From assembly GCA_900766735.1 (NCBI GenBank), contig CAAFWO010000007.1:17261-81260 (forward strand): a stretch of DNA of 64,000 bases. The letters are read 5' to 3'. A program made the position numbers and the translations under genes. Under the pieces are notes generated by a model. It did not search any database and had not been told where the DNA came from. It saw only the letters and a program-made list of their open reading frames with translations. Position 1 is the stretch's first letter, and each line of letters opens with the position of its first letter. This DNA comes from Clostridia bacterium. Lineage in GTDB: Bacteria; Bacillota; Clostridia; CAKSNL01; HGM11501. This document shows positions 1 through 8,293 of this stretch, one piece after another.

Positions 1-9
1 TGGTATAAT
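1..9 (+). promoter_or_regulatory. Extended -10 promoter element at window edge
   Basis: TGGTATAAT at 1-9 is a TGn-TATAAT extended -10 motif about 50 bases before the first gene. Any -35 element lies outside the window. The AT-rich leader ends in a good ribosome site (AAGGAAGGG, 42-50). Confidence 0.55.
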
Positions 10-59
10 TTAAAAATATATATAAAATTAAACTCTTATTTAAGGAAGGGCTTGATAAA

Positions 60-917
60 ATGTCAACGAGAAAAAGAAAGCAGCAGGGTCTTGTAATACT
101 GATCTTGTCGCTGTTTGTCGCTCTTATTGCCGGATCGGCAGGATTTGCCACCGGTTACGGAGCGGACGCGGCAAAGAGAAGCGCTTTATCAAAGCAGGTT
201 GAGGAGCTTAAGGCATCAGCTTCAGGCTCAGTATCATCGGCAGAGACGGATGCTGTCAAGCAGGAAAACGAAGAGCTTAAGGCAAAGGTCACAGCGCTTG
301 AGACTGAGGTCGCTTCCTTGAAAGAGGAAAACGCCGCGCTTTCCGAGTCGAATGCAGAGGAGCCGCGGGTAAATACGACGGATTCCGTTTTGGATCCCAT
401 TGAAACGCCGTCAAACGATAATAAGGCGGACGGCAAGGATACTCAGCAGGTTGCCCGAGTCAGCATAGTTGACAGGATAACGAAATATGTGATACTTTCG
501 ATCGTGGTGATATTGGTCATCATGGGAATCTCGATGTTCTTTTTCGGCAAGCGCCGCGATGACGATGAGGATTATGACGACGGGGAATATCCGGACGAGA
601 TGACAGCGCCCGAAGAAACGCCGGTGCCCGAAGAAACGCCGGTGCCCGAAGAAACACCGGTGCCGGAGGTAAAGACTGAGGCTGACATTTTCGGTGACGA
701 CGGCTTAAAGGCGGAATATGAGCGATATGAAGCGTCGCGTGCGGGCGCGGGCACAGCGGGCACAAAGGAAACAACCTTGGAGGTTCCGGCGATAAAGGAG
801 CCGGCAGAAGAACAAAAAGAAGAACCCCGAAAAGAAGAGCACAGGAGCGCGTCTGTTCCGGATACGCTTGAGGAGCTTATGGCTAAGAGCCCTTCCGCGC
901 ATGATAATGATGAATAA
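60..917 (+). CDS. Membrane protein with coiled coil and acidic repeat tail
   Basis: This 285-residue protein is not assigned to a known family. It has an N-terminal hydrophobic segment (about residues 10-32), an Ala/Glu/Lys-rich coiled-coil-like stretch (about 42-100), a second hydrophobic segment (about 141-163), and then a highly charged tail rich in Asp and Glu. The tail contains three tandem EETPVP units. The layout suggests a bitopic or hairpin envelope protein whose coiled coil faces one side and whose acidic tail faces the cytoplasm, but the topology is inferred. The start at 60 follows a strong ribosome site, AAGGAAGGG. Its stop overlaps the next small membrane gene, and valS follows, so the three probably share a transcript. 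Confidence 0.7.
   Translation: MSTRKRKQQGLVILILSLFVALIAGSAGFATGYGADAAKRSALSKQVEELKASASGSVSSAETDAVKQENEELKAKVTALETEVASLKEENAALSESNAEEPRVNTTDSVLDPIETPSNDNKADGKDTQQVARVSIVDRITKYVILSIVVILVIMGISMFFFGKRRDDDEDYDDGEYPDEMTAPEETPVPEETPVPEETPVPEVKTEADIFGDDGLKAEYERYEASRAGAGTAGTKETTLEVPAIKEPAEEQKEEPRKEEHRSASVPDTLEELMAKSPSAHDNDE
611..664 (+). repeat. 18-bp in-frame tandem repeat, 3 copies
   Basis: Three consecutive 18-bp units (611-628, 629-646, 647-664) encode EETPVP three times in the acidic tail of the first protein. The third unit differs by one base (ACACCG for ACGCCG). Such Pro/Glu repeats are flexible spacers and can vary in copy number by slippage. Confidence 0.85.
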
Positions 918-1080
918 GATAATATCGCTTATACTCCTCGTTACAGGGGGAGCAGTGTGCTTTCTTTCGGGTTTGATCGCCGAAAAGATATTTCACGACA
1001 ATTCAGAGGGCATGAGCCTTAAAATAAAGGCGGCGGCGTACGGATTTGTGCTTCTTGCGCTTTTGGTGCTCTTCATATGA
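910..1080 (+). CDS. Small two-helix membrane protein
   Basis: A 56-residue protein with two hydrophobic segments (about residues 3-23 and 37-55) separated by a short charged loop ([10 protein letters not shown]). No family is recognised. The start overlaps the last codons of the upstream gene (stop 915-917), so it is probably translationally coupled. In-frame ATGs at 901 and 907 are alternatives and none has a clear Shine-Dalgarno sequence. Its stop (1078-1080) overlaps the possible ATG at 1077 of the valS frame. Position and membrane nature suggest it works with the preceding coiled-coil protein, but this is inference. Confidence 0.55.
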   Translation: MNKIISLILLVTGGAVCFLSGLIAEKIFHDNSEGMSLKIKAAAYGFVLLALLVLFI

Positions 1081-1097
1081 GAAAGGATTTTGGAAAC

Positions 1098-3728
1098 ATG
1101 AAAAAAGAACTGGAAAAGAATTTTAATCCCGCCGAGGCAGAGGACAGGATTTATGCCCAATGGGAGAAAAAAGGCTATTTTCACGCGGAGGTTGATGAGA
1201 AAAAGAAGCCTTTCACGATAGTTATTCCCCCTCCGAACGTTACCGGTCAGCTCCACATGGGTCACGCGCTGGACGAGACGCTTCAGGATATTTTGATTCG
1301 TGTGAGAAGAATGCAGGGCTATAACGCGCTCTGGATCCCGGGAACGGATCACGCCGGAATCGCGACCCAGATCAAGGTTGAGGAAACCTTGAGAAAAGAA
1401 GAGGGTTTAACGCGCTATGATTTGGGGCGCGAGAAATTTCTTGAAAGGGTTTGGGACTGGAAGGATAAATACGGAAACAGGATCATCAGGCAGATCAAAA
1501 AACTCGGTTGTTCATGCGACTGGGAAAGAGAGCGCTTCACGATGGATGAAGGGCTTTCCGCAGCAGTCCGCCACACCTTCTGCAACCTTTACAATAAAGG
1601 ACTCATCTACAGGGGCTACAGAATAATCAACTGGTGCACAAGCTGCCGCACCGCACTTTCCGATGCGGAGGTCGAATATAAAGAGGATGAGGGCTTTTTC
1701 TGGCATATCCGATATTATTTTGAGGACAGCAGCGACTATATCGTCATCGCGACGACGAGACCTGAAACGCTTTTGGGCGATACCGCGGTCGCGGTTCATC
1801 CTGAGGACGAGCGTTACAAGGATCTTGTCGGCAAGAACCTTATCCTTCCCCTGGTCGGAAGAAAGATCCCGATAGTTGCGGACGAGTATGTTGACAAGGA
1901 ATTCGGGACGGGCTGCGTTAAGATTACTCCCGGTCACGATCCAAACGATTTCGAGGTCGGCCAGCGCCATGACCTTGAAACGATAATCGTGCTTTCCGGC
2001 GACGGAAAGATCAATTCCAACGGCGGAAAATATGAAGGAATGGATCGCTATGAGGCAAGAAAAGCTATTATAAAGGACTTGGAGGACGGCGGATTTTTGG
2101 TTAAGACCGAAAAGCATATGCACAACGTCGGCCACTGCTACAGATGCGGAAGTAGCGTTGAACCGATGGCGTCCGACCAGTGGTTCGTTAAGATGAAGCC
2201 ATTGGCAGGCCCGGCGATCGACGCTGTTAAGGACGGCGATATTAATTTCGTGCCCGACCGTTTCGGAAAGAGCTATACCTACTGGATGGAAAACATCCGC
2301 GACTGGTGCATTTCCCGTCAGCTTTGGTGGGGTCATCAGATCCCGGCATACTACTGCGACGAGTGCGGAGAGATGACGGTTTCCGAGGAGGACATCACGA
2401 CTTGCCCTAAGTGCGGAGCGAAGGTCCGCCGGGAGAGCGACGTTTTGGATACATGGTTCTCGTCGGCGCTCTGGCCGTTCTCGACTCTCGGCTGGCCCGA
2501 AGAGACAGAGGAGCTTAAATATTTCTACCCCACGAGCGTGCTCGTAACCGGGTATGACATAATTCCCTTCTGGGTTGCGAGAATGATATTCTCCGGACTT
2601 GAGCAGACGGGCAAAAAGCCATTCAGCCACGTTTTTATTCACGGACTTGTAAGGGACGAGCAGGGAAGAAAGATGTCAAAGTCGCTCGGCAACGGTATCG
2701 ATCCTTTGGAGATTATTTCAAAGTACGGAGCGGACACGTTGAGGTTCGCACTGTCGACAGGTAACTCGCCCGGAAACGATATGAGATTTTCAGACAAGAA
2801 GGTCGAAGCGGCAAGAAATTTCTGCAACAAGGTATGGAACGCGGCGCGCTTCGTTTTGATGAATCTTGAAATAGAGGACTACACGCTCCCAGAGGCGAGC
2901 GAGCTTTTGCCGGAGGATAAGTGGATCGTCACGAAGTTAAACGAGCTTGTTTCTGAGGTCACCCGGGCGATCGACAGATTCGACATAGGAATCGCATTAT
3001 CCAAAATCTACGGCTTTTTGTGGGACTGGTACTGCGACTGGTACATCGAGCTTGTTAAGCCGAGGCTTTATAATAAGGACAACGAAACGAAGATAACGGC
3101 CGAAAGAACGCTTGCATATGTTCTTATCAATGCACTTAAGCTTTTGCACCCGTTTATGCCGTTCGTGACCGAAGAAATTTATCAGAGCCTTATGGGTGAG
3201 GACGAAAGCATCATGGTTTCAGATTGGCCGGTTTATTCTCCCTCTCTTAACTTTGAGAAGGAGAGCCGCGAGACAGAGCTTGTTATAGGCGCCATCAAGG
3301 CGGTGAGAAACCTTCGCACGGATATGAACGTTCCGCCTTCAAGAAAGGCCAAGATAATCATCGTTTCGGATGATACTGAGCCTTTTAAAGCGGGCGAGGC
3401 ATTCTTCGTTAAGCTTGCGTCGGCATCATCGGTTGAGTTTAAGGAGACCGAAGAAGGCATTTCGGAAAATGCGGTAAGCCAGGTAACAGAAGGTGCAAAG
3501 ATTATCATTCCGCTCGACGAGCTGGTTGACCGCGACAAGGAGATCGAGCGACTGACGGGCGAGAAAGAGCGCCTTATAAGCGAGATCGAGCGTGTCGAAA
3601 AGCTTCTTGCAAACGAGGGCTATTTGAAGAAAGCGCCTGCAGCGCTGGTTGAAAAGGAAAGAGCGAAGGGCGAAAGCTTTAGGAAAATGCTTACGGACGT
3701 TGAATCCGGCCTTAAAAAATATATGTAA
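1098..3728 (+). CDS. valS: Valine--tRNA ligase
   Basis: Class I aminoacyl-tRNA synthetase that charges tRNA-Val in the cytoplasm. The 876-residue length is normal. The HIGH-type motif is [14 protein letters not shown] near residue 44 and the KMSKS motif is [10 protein letters not shown] near 520. The CP1 editing domain with TTRPET lies between them, and two Cys pairs (CDEC, CPKC) suggest a zinc-binding insert. The C-terminus ends in the charged coiled coil typical of ValS. The start at 1098 (MKKELEKNF) is preferred over ATG 1077 because AAAGGA at 1082-1087 is correctly spaced. No T-box leader is present, since the gene directly follows the small membrane gene. Confidence 0.97.
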   Translation: MKKELEKNFNPAEAEDRIYAQWEKKGYFHAEVDEKKKPFTIVIPPPNVTGQLHMGHALDETLQDILIRVRRMQGYNALWIPGTDHAGIATQIKVEETLRKEEGLTRYDLGREKFLERVWDWKDKYGNRIIRQIKKLGCSCDWERERFTMDEGLSAAVRHTFCNLYNKGLIYRGYRIINWCTSCRTALSDAEVEYKEDEGFFWHIRYYFEDSSDYIVIATTRPETLLGDTAVAVHPEDERYKDLVGKNLILPLVGRKIPIVADEYVDKEFGTGCVKITPGHDPNDFEVGQRHDLETIIVLSGDGKINSNGGKYEGMDRYEARKAIIKDLEDGGFLVKTEKHMHNVGHCYRCGSSVEPMASDQWFVKMKPLAGPAIDAVKDGDINFVPDRFGKSYTYWMENIRDWCISRQLWWGHQIPAYYCDECGEMTVSEEDITTCPKCGAKVRRESDVLDTWFSSALWPFSTLGWPEETEELKYFYPTSVLVTGYDIIPFWVARMIFSGLEQTGKKPFSHVFIHGLVRDEQGRKMSKSLGNGIDPLEIISKYGADTLRFALSTGNSPGNDMRFSDKKVEAARNFCNKVWNAARFVLMNLEIEDYTLPEASELLPEDKWIVTKLNELVSEVTRAIDRFDIGIALSKIYGFLWDWYCDWYIELVKPRLYNKDNETKITAERTLAYVLINALKLLHPFMPFVTEEIYQSLMGEDESIMVSDWPVYSPSLNFEKESRETELVIGAIKAVRNLRTDMNVPPSRKAKIIIVSDDTEPFKAGEAFFVKLASASSVEFKETEEGISENAVSQVTEGAKIIIPLDELVDRDKEIERLTGEKERLISEIERVEKLLANEGYLKKAPAALVEKERAKGESFRKMLTDVESGLKKYM

Positions 3729-3733
3729 CAGAA

Positions 3734-3764
3734 AGCCTGTGCCGTTTTTGCGGTACAGGCTTTT
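3734..3764 (+). terminator. Intrinsic terminator after valS
   Basis: AGCCTGTGCCG (3734-3744) pairs with CGGTACAGGCT (3751-3761) around a short loop, with one G/T mismatch, followed by TTTT. It lies between valS and folC, which start only 50 bp apart, so it may be a partial attenuator rather than a full stop. Confidence 0.7.
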
Positions 3765-3778
3765 CGGGGTAAATGATA

Positions 3779-5029
3779 ATGAACAAAGAAGAAGCATTGA
3801 AATTCATACACGGAACGGAAAAATTCGGCTCGGTTCTGGGGCTTGAGAGCATCGAAAGGCTCTGCGCCGAGCTCGGCCACCCCGAGGAGGGGCAAAAATT
3901 CATTCACATCGCCGGAACGAACGGCAAAGGCTCGGTAGCTTCGGCTCTTGCGGCGATTTTGACGCATGCAGGATTTAAGACGGGGCTCTACACTTCGCCT
4001 GCGCTCATTGACTTTTCGGAGCGCATTAAGGTGAATTTGGCCCCGATCGGCGACGATGACCTCGCTGAAAATGCCGAAGAGGTGAGATCCGCCTGCGAGA
4101 GAATAGTCAAAAAAGGTTTTTTTCATCCGACGGAGTTTGAGCTTGTCACGGCTATCGGGCTTTTGCAGTTCAAAAAGGAAAAGTGCGATTATGTGGTGTT
4201 CGAGGTCGGCCTCGGCGGAAGACTGGACGCGACAAACGTCATAAAGGATCCGGAGCTTTGCATCATAACGTCGCTCAGTTTAGATCATACGGACAGGCTC
4301 GGCGATACCGTCGAGAAGATCGCCGGTGAAAAGTGCGGAATAATCAAGGGTGATGTAAATGTTTTGACAACGGAAAATCAGCCGGCCGGGGCGATGGGCG
4401 TGATCAGAAAAAGCGCGAAGAACCTTTCGGTCGTTCCCGTTCCCGAAATCAAAAAAGAAACGCTTGACGGGATAGTGTTTGACGCGGATAATATAGGCGA
4501 TATATTCTTTCCACTCACGGGCGAGCAACAGGCAGAAAATGCGTCACTCGCGATACGCGCGGCAAAAATGCTCGGCGTGAGTGACGAAGACATAAAAGAG
4601 GGCATTAAAAAGACTCATCACCCGGCGCGGATGCAAAAGCTTTCGGCCGATCCGCTGGTGATATTGGACGGGGCGCACAACCCCTCGGCGATGGCGCATC
4701 TTGAAAGAAATTTAAAAGTCCTTTTACCAGAAGGAAAAAGGACTTTGATAATCGGAATGCTGAAAGATAAGGATTTTGAGGCTTCGGCAAAGCTCATCGC
4801 TCCGCTGTTTGACGAGATAGTCACGGTGGATATAGACAGCCCGAGAGCGCTCCCGAAAGAGGAACTTGCAAAGGTGATGGCAAAATACTGCCCGAAGGTT
4901 TGCCCGATGGCGTTAAAAGACGCTTATAACATGATCGAAAAGGGAAAAACCTATGTTGTCGCCGGCTCGCTTTACATGGCGGGCGAATTTCTTGATCTTA
5001 ACGCTAAATATCATAAAGTACATTTATAA
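3779..5029 (+). CDS. folC: Folylpolyglutamate synthase / dihydrofolate synthase
   Basis: Mur-ligase-like ATP-dependent enzyme that adds glutamate to (dihydro)folates. About 416 residues, normal for FolC. The P-loop is GTNGKGSVASA near residue 43, followed by a typical GLYTSP segment. The conserved FEVGLGGRLDATN and LDHTDRLG motifs (binding Mg and the carbamylated Lys region) and the C-terminal LDGAHNPSA motif are all visible. ATG 3779 is preferred over 3773 because GGGG at 3766-3769 is then at proper distance. The 3' end overlaps the convergent GH18 gene by 26 bp. The valS-folC order is common in Firmicutes. Confidence 0.95.
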   Translation: MNKEEALKFIHGTEKFGSVLGLESIERLCAELGHPEEGQKFIHIAGTNGKGSVASALAAILTHAGFKTGLYTSPALIDFSERIKVNLAPIGDDDLAENAEEVRSACERIVKKGFFHPTEFELVTAIGLLQFKKEKCDYVVFEVGLGGRLDATNVIKDPELCIITSLSLDHTDRLGDTVEKIAGEKCGIIKGDVNVLTTENQPAGAMGVIRKSAKNLSVVPVPEIKKETLDGIVFDADNIGDIFFPLTGEQQAENASLAIRAAKMLGVSDEDIKEGIKKTHHPARMQKLSADPLVILDGAHNPSAMAHLERNLKVLLPEGKRTLIIGMLKDKDFEASAKLIAPLFDEIVTVDIDSPRALPKEELAKVMAKYCPKVCPMALKDAYNMIEKGKTYVVAGSLYMAGEFLDLNAKYHKVHL

Positions 5030-6269
5030 GCGTATACATCGCCGGGAAAGAGTACATGATATTCCATATCCCGATGCCGGAAAGGTCAAATTCCGTTAAA
5101 AGGTCTAACTTTGCCAGGATGCTTTTCGCGTCCTCAAACCACACCTCGTGGCGGAGACCGGACTCGTCGGTATAGTTAAAATACGGCGCTTTTGCCGTTT
5201 CGTCAAACATAATAGGCACTCCGTAGCGCGCGGCGAGGCTGACAGCTGACATGTTGGAGACAGTTCTTGCCCGCGACGAGCCCTGAACGAACGGGAGAGT
5301 CCAGTTATAGCCGTAGTTCGGGATACCGAGCCAGAGCTTATCGGGCTCGATCTCGCTCACGGCATAGGAGACTACCCGGCGGACATTCGGGATCGGCGCA
5401 ACCGCCATCGGCGGCCCGTAGGTGTAGCCCCATTCATAGGTCATCAAAAATACCTTATTTGCATTATAGCCCATCAGGCGGTAATTGTGCCCCTCATACA
5501 AAATGCCGGGCTGATTGCTTCTTGTTTTCGGAGCGGCCGCCGCGACGACCTGCTTGTCGTCCGGGTTGAATGTGCCTGAGAGCTCGCCTAAAAACGAGGC
5601 GTACGCTTCGGCATTTTTCGCATAGATGTATTCAAGGTCCATATCGATGCCGTCATACGGCCCCATGCGAAGCGAGATCTCGTTTATAAGCCGCCTTCTT
5701 GCTGAGGGCGAGTTTAATACGTCGTCCGAGATCTGGGACGAAAAACCGCCGCTCGGCGCGAGTGAGGAAACGGAGATTAGAGATTTGACGCCGTTTTGCG
5801 AGGCAGAGTCCAGAAGCGCGGAATCGTCCAGCTCGGAGAGTGTGCCGTCGCTGTTTAAGCTATAGGTAAACGGCGTTAAATATGTTAAATATTTAAGCGC
5901 GTAATTTAAATTAAAGTCAGAAATATTGGGGTAGGCATAGCCGTTTAAGGTCAGCCTTCCGCGCTTTTCCTCGTCATAGGATATGATGATCCTCATGCCC
6001 GGCTCTATAAAGCTCTTGCCGATAAGATGAGGGTTATTGCGAAGAAGCGTTTTGACATCAGTGTTAAACCTTCTTGCGATGAGGTATAAACTGTCGCCGC
6101 TCACTGCGGAGTAGACTTCCTTTACATTTAATATTATGATGTTCTGGCCGGCGGTTATGTAATACGGCGGCTCGATCAAATTATAATTTGCGACATCATA
6201 GACATTTGCACCGTGCATGGACGCGATCGAGTTGAGCGTTTCGCCGCTTTTTACGGTGTGGATCAGCAA
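5004..6269 (-). CDS. LysM-LysM-GH18 spore-type peptidoglycan hydrolase
   Basis: About 421 residues: two tandem N-terminal LysM domains (HTVKSGETLNSIA near residue 3 and a second near 53, YSAVSGDSLYLIA) followed by a GH18 TIM barrel. The chitinase-type catalytic motif DGIDMDLEY carries the acid/base Glu. The architecture matches the YaaH/SleL group, N-acetylglucosaminidases that degrade spore cortex fragments, so a spore or cortex role is likely. There is no signal peptide, as in YaaH. Translation probably begins at TTG 6269 (preceded by AAAGGGAAGTGA), giving a protein that starts right at LysM; GTG 6278 is an alternative. The gene is divergent from the DUF6873-like gene and convergent with folC. 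Confidence 0.85.
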   Translation of the reverse strand: MLIHTVKSGETLNSIASMHGANVYDVANYNLIEPPYYITAGQNIIILNVKEVYSAVSGDSLYLIARRFNTDVKTLLRNNPHLIGKSFIEPGMRIIISYDEEKRGRLTLNGYAYPNISDFNLNYALKYLTYLTPFTYSLNSDGTLSELDDSALLDSASQNGVKSLISVSSLAPSGGFSSQISDDVLNSPSARRRLINEISLRMGPYDGIDMDLEYIYAKNAEAYASFLGELSGTFNPDDKQVVAAAAPKTRSNQPGILYEGHNYRLMGYNANKVFLMTYEWGYTYGPPMAVAPIPNVRRVVSYAVSEIEPDKLWLGIPNYGYNWTLPFVQGSSRARTVSNMSAVSLAARYGVPIMFDETAKAPYFNYTDESGLRHEVWFEDAKSILAKLDLLTEFDLSGIGIWNIMYSFPAMYTLINVLYDI

Positions 6270-6292
6270 AAAAATCACTTCCCTTTGCCCTG

Positions 6293-6315
6293 CCCGGCAG
6301 ATCTTTTCTGCCGGG
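6293..6315. promoter_or_regulatory. 9-bp perfect hairpin in divergent intergenic region
   Basis: CCCGGCAGA (6293-6301), a 5-base loop and TCTGCCGGG (6307-6315) form a perfect inverted repeat 24 bp upstream of the GH18 TTG start. There is no T tract on either strand, so it is not an intrinsic terminator. It could be an mRNA leader hairpin or an operator. Confidence 0.4.
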
Positions 6316-6387
6316 AGAGCTATATAAACGGAGCGGCTCTGACCGAAACTCCGATACTTCATATTATGAAAAACGAGGATTTGTGTG

Positions 6388-7080
6388 ATGGATTTTTTTA
6401 ATAAAGCGCTGATTCCGGATTCGGACGCGAAATTTATAATAGCGTCCGCCAAAATCGGAAATATTAAACCTGCAATGCTAAGCTCGGTCGATGAAAAAGT
6501 AAGGCGCCATTCGGACCTTTCGGTCTGCCATCTCGGCGGAGACAGATTTGTCACCGCGGACAACGCTTTTGAATACTATGTTAATAAACTTCCGGGTGCT
6601 AAAATAATAAGGGGAAGCACGGCAATAAAAAGCCCCTATCCTTTTGACGCGGCATATTGCGCGGCCGTTTTTTCACATTTTGCCGTCGCCAACGAAAAAA
6701 TAACGGACAGGGTGCTTTTGGACATTTTAAAAAGCGAGTTTACATTTATTAACGTTAAGCAGGGCTATTCCAAATGCAACATATGCCCGGTCGCTGAAAA
6801 CGCCGTGATAACGGAGGACGCCGGGATATATAAAAAGCTTTCGGGCTTTATGGATGTGCTTTTGATCGAGCCCGGGCATGTCGCCCTTCCGGGCTACGGG
6901 TACGGCTTCATCGGCGGAGCGGCCGGCCTCATCGGCGATAAAAAGCTCTATTTTAACGGACGGATAGATCAGCTTCCCGACTATGAGAGGATAATGCTCT
7001 TTTTGGAAAAGCATTCGGTTAAGGCGGTAACGGAGGACTATCCTCTGACGGACATCGGCTCGGTTATCGCCGTTTCATAA
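6388..7080 (+). CDS. DUF6873-like protein (GME fold)
   Basis: About 230 residues. The features SKCNICPV near 128, EDAGIYKKL near 145 and the glycine-rich segment GHVALPGYGYGFIGGAAGL near 170 resemble the clostridial DUF6873 group, which is described as having the arginine-deiminase-like (GME) fold; this match is from memory of the family and was not searched. No signal peptide or membrane segment is seen. The start is taken at ATG 6388 with GAGG upstream; a GTG lies immediately before it at 6385. The next gene (YtxC-like) follows after 23 bp, so the two are probably cotranscribed and may be sporulation-associated. Function unknown. Confidence 0.6.
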   Translation: MDFFNKALIPDSDAKFIIASAKIGNIKPAMLSSVDEKVRRHSDLSVCHLGGDRFVTADNAFEYYVNKLPGAKIIRGSTAIKSPYPFDAAYCAAVFSHFAVANEKITDRVLLDILKSEFTFINVKQGYSKCNICPVAENAVITEDAGIYKKLSGFMDVLLIEPGHVALPGYGYGFIGGAAGLIGDKKLYFNGRIDQLPDYERIMLFLEKHSVKAVTEDYPLTDIGSVIAVS

Positions 7081-7103
7081 ATCAATGAAAGACGGGTGAA
7101 GCC

Positions 7104-7784
7104 TTGGCACGTTTTATAACCGGGATCCCGCCTGAGGCAATGGAATTTGCCAAAGGGGCAATAGGGCCGGACGGATGCGTCGCAGATGAAAAAAAAGCGC
7201 TTTCGGCGCTTTCGGACTATGTCATAATGTATGAAGAGCCGCTCCTTTTAGCCGATATGTGCGCATTCATATCGGGGAGCGATTATGAGGAAACCTCAAA
7301 AAAGGTGGAGGAGCTTTTCGCCGCCTGCCCTGAATTTTCGTATTCGGAAAGAAAAATGGCGGTATTGTCGGCGTTATCTGACTGCTTTTACGAAAACGAC
7401 GAACTGAATTTCACCGGTTTTTTATACTTCAGGCTGTCGGACTATGAGAGCCTTTTATTCACGGGCGTTAATGCGGCGTTCGGCGAGGTCATCATAAACC
7501 GCGAATATGAAAGGAGCTGTCGGGAGATCAAAAGCTTTGTTGAAAACAAAAAAAGCATGGTAAAGGAAGCTCATATTTACGGCTTTAGCGTGTTCGACGA
7601 AAACGGGGAGGAAATAAAAAACGAAGATAGCGAGCTTTTCTCGGATGATTTTTTCACCGAGGGCGACAGGCTTTTGGCGCTTTTGATCTCGTCGTCGCCA
7701 AAAAGGATATTCATTCACATTCCGCCGGACGGAGAGACGCTTGCCACGGTCAAAAAAATATTTCCGCTTTTGATCTACAGCTGA
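7104..7784 (+). CDS. YtxC-like putative sporulation protein
   Basis: 226 residues starting at TTG 7104 (GGGTGA upstream). The segment FTGFLYFRLSDYESLLFTGV (about 114-133), followed by NREYERSCREIKSFVE, resembles the conserved core of the YtxC family (NFRLKDY...EKEY..FI.LL.YFV pattern). The C-terminus carries an IFIHIPPDG segment and a hydrophobic end. YtxC proteins are annotated as putative sporulation proteins of unknown biochemical role. Position between a spore-type hydrolase and an SASP gene fits. Assignment is by resemblance only. Confidence 0.5.
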   Translation: MARFITGIPPEAMEFAKGAIGPDGCVADEKKALSALSDYVIMYEEPLLLADMCAFISGSDYEETSKKVEELFAACPEFSYSERKMAVLSALSDCFYENDELNFTGFLYFRLSDYESLLFTGVNAAFGEVIINREYERSCREIKSFVENKKSMVKEAHIYGFSVFDENGEEIKNEDSELFSDDFFTEGDRLLALLISSSPKRIFIHIPPDGETLATVKKIFPLLIYS

Positions 7785-7799
7785 TTTACAGATTTTACA

Positions 7800-7829
7800 T
7801 GAGTAGAAACCTCTTTTGGGCACACAATA
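7800..7829 (+). promoter_or_regulatory. Possible sigma-F/G promoter of the SASP gene
   Basis: TGAGTA (7800-7805), a 17-bp spacer and CACAATA (7823-7829) resemble the forespore sigma-G pattern (TGAATA, 17-18 bp, CATnnTA) with mismatches. No sigma-A promoter is seen, and SASP genes are normally sigma-G dependent. Confidence 0.4.
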
Positions 7830-7860
7830 GTAGTGTACCAAGTAACAGGAGGTGAAAAAC

Positions 7861-8052
7861 ATGACAAGAAATAAGAAGCTCGTACCTGAAGCAAAGGCTG
7901 CTCTTGATAAATTCAAGATGGAATGTGCTACAGAGGTAGGTGTAAACCTTAAGCAGGGTTACAATGGCGATCTTACCGCAAAAGAGAACGGTTCTGTCGG
8001 CGGTCAGATGGTTAAGAAGATGATCAAGTCTTACGAAGAATCTATGAAGTAA
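7861..8052 (+). CDS. Alpha/beta-type small acid-soluble spore protein
   Basis: 63-residue DNA-binding protein that coats and protects spore DNA. It carries the family core: the GPR protease recognition region TEVGVNL near residue 23 and the conserved TAKENGSVGGQMVKKMI near 42-58. The start is ATG 7861, 6 bases after a near-perfect AGGAGGTGAA (7847-7856); the in-frame GTG at 7852 lies inside that ribosome site and is rejected. The gene stands alone between a YtxC-like gene and a terminator. It shows that the organism forms endospores. Confidence 0.95.
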   Translation: MTRNKKLVPEAKAALDKFKMECATEVGVNLKQGYNGDLTAKENGSVGGQMVKKMIKSYEESMK

Positions 8053-8055
8053 TTT

Positions 8056-8113
8056 AAGACAAAGTGTCTTATAATAAAAACCTCCGCTTTGCATTGCATT
8101 GCGGAGATTTTTA
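8056..8113 (+). terminator. Terminator of SASP gene
   Basis: CTCCGC (8082-8087) pairs with GCGGAG (8101-8106) followed by ATTTTTAT. A smaller hairpin AAGACA/TGTCTT (8056-8070) precedes it. Confidence 0.65.
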
Positions 8114-8179
8114 TTTGATCCGATTTCAGATTTTCGTTAAAGCAGCCTTTAAGAAACTTTTTTATCATAATACAACGGA

Positions 8180-8250
8180 AAAAAGCGAAGTCAAGCCGGA
8201 GGCGCTTTTTTGCAAAAAAGGACTGTTTTACTCTAAAAACGGTCCTTTTT
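8180..8250 (+). terminator. Tandem hairpins with T tracts upstream of the kinase gene
   Basis: Two consecutive structures: AAAAAGCG/CGCTTTTT (8181-8210) and AAAAAAGGAC...GTCCTTTTTT (8214-8250). The second has symmetric A and T tracts and would work on both strands. Region 8062-8293 otherwise holds no gene; an ORF across it runs through these hairpins and has no ribosome site. Confidence 0.6.
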
Positions 8251-8265
8251 ATTTGCCGTGAAATA

Positions 8266-8274
8266 TGGTATACT
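8266..8274 (+). promoter_or_regulatory. Extended -10 promoter of the kinase-AraC gene
   Basis: TGGTATACT (TGn-TATACT) lies 20 bases before ATG 8294; no good -35 hexamer is present at 17 bp. AGGAGG at 8283-8288 is the ribosome site. The implied 5' leader is about 13-14 nt. Confidence 0.5.
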
Positions 8275-8293
8275 CAAAATTAGGAGGGATGTT

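Noticed and set aside
1512..2642. Long antisense ORF (376 codons) inside valS
   Set aside because: Opposite-strand shadow of a GC-skewed, conserved gene; no ribosome site or recognisable domain.
8064..8261. 65-codon ORF after the SASP gene
   Set aside because: It runs through three terminator-like hairpins, has no ribosome site and encodes a low-complexity sequence.
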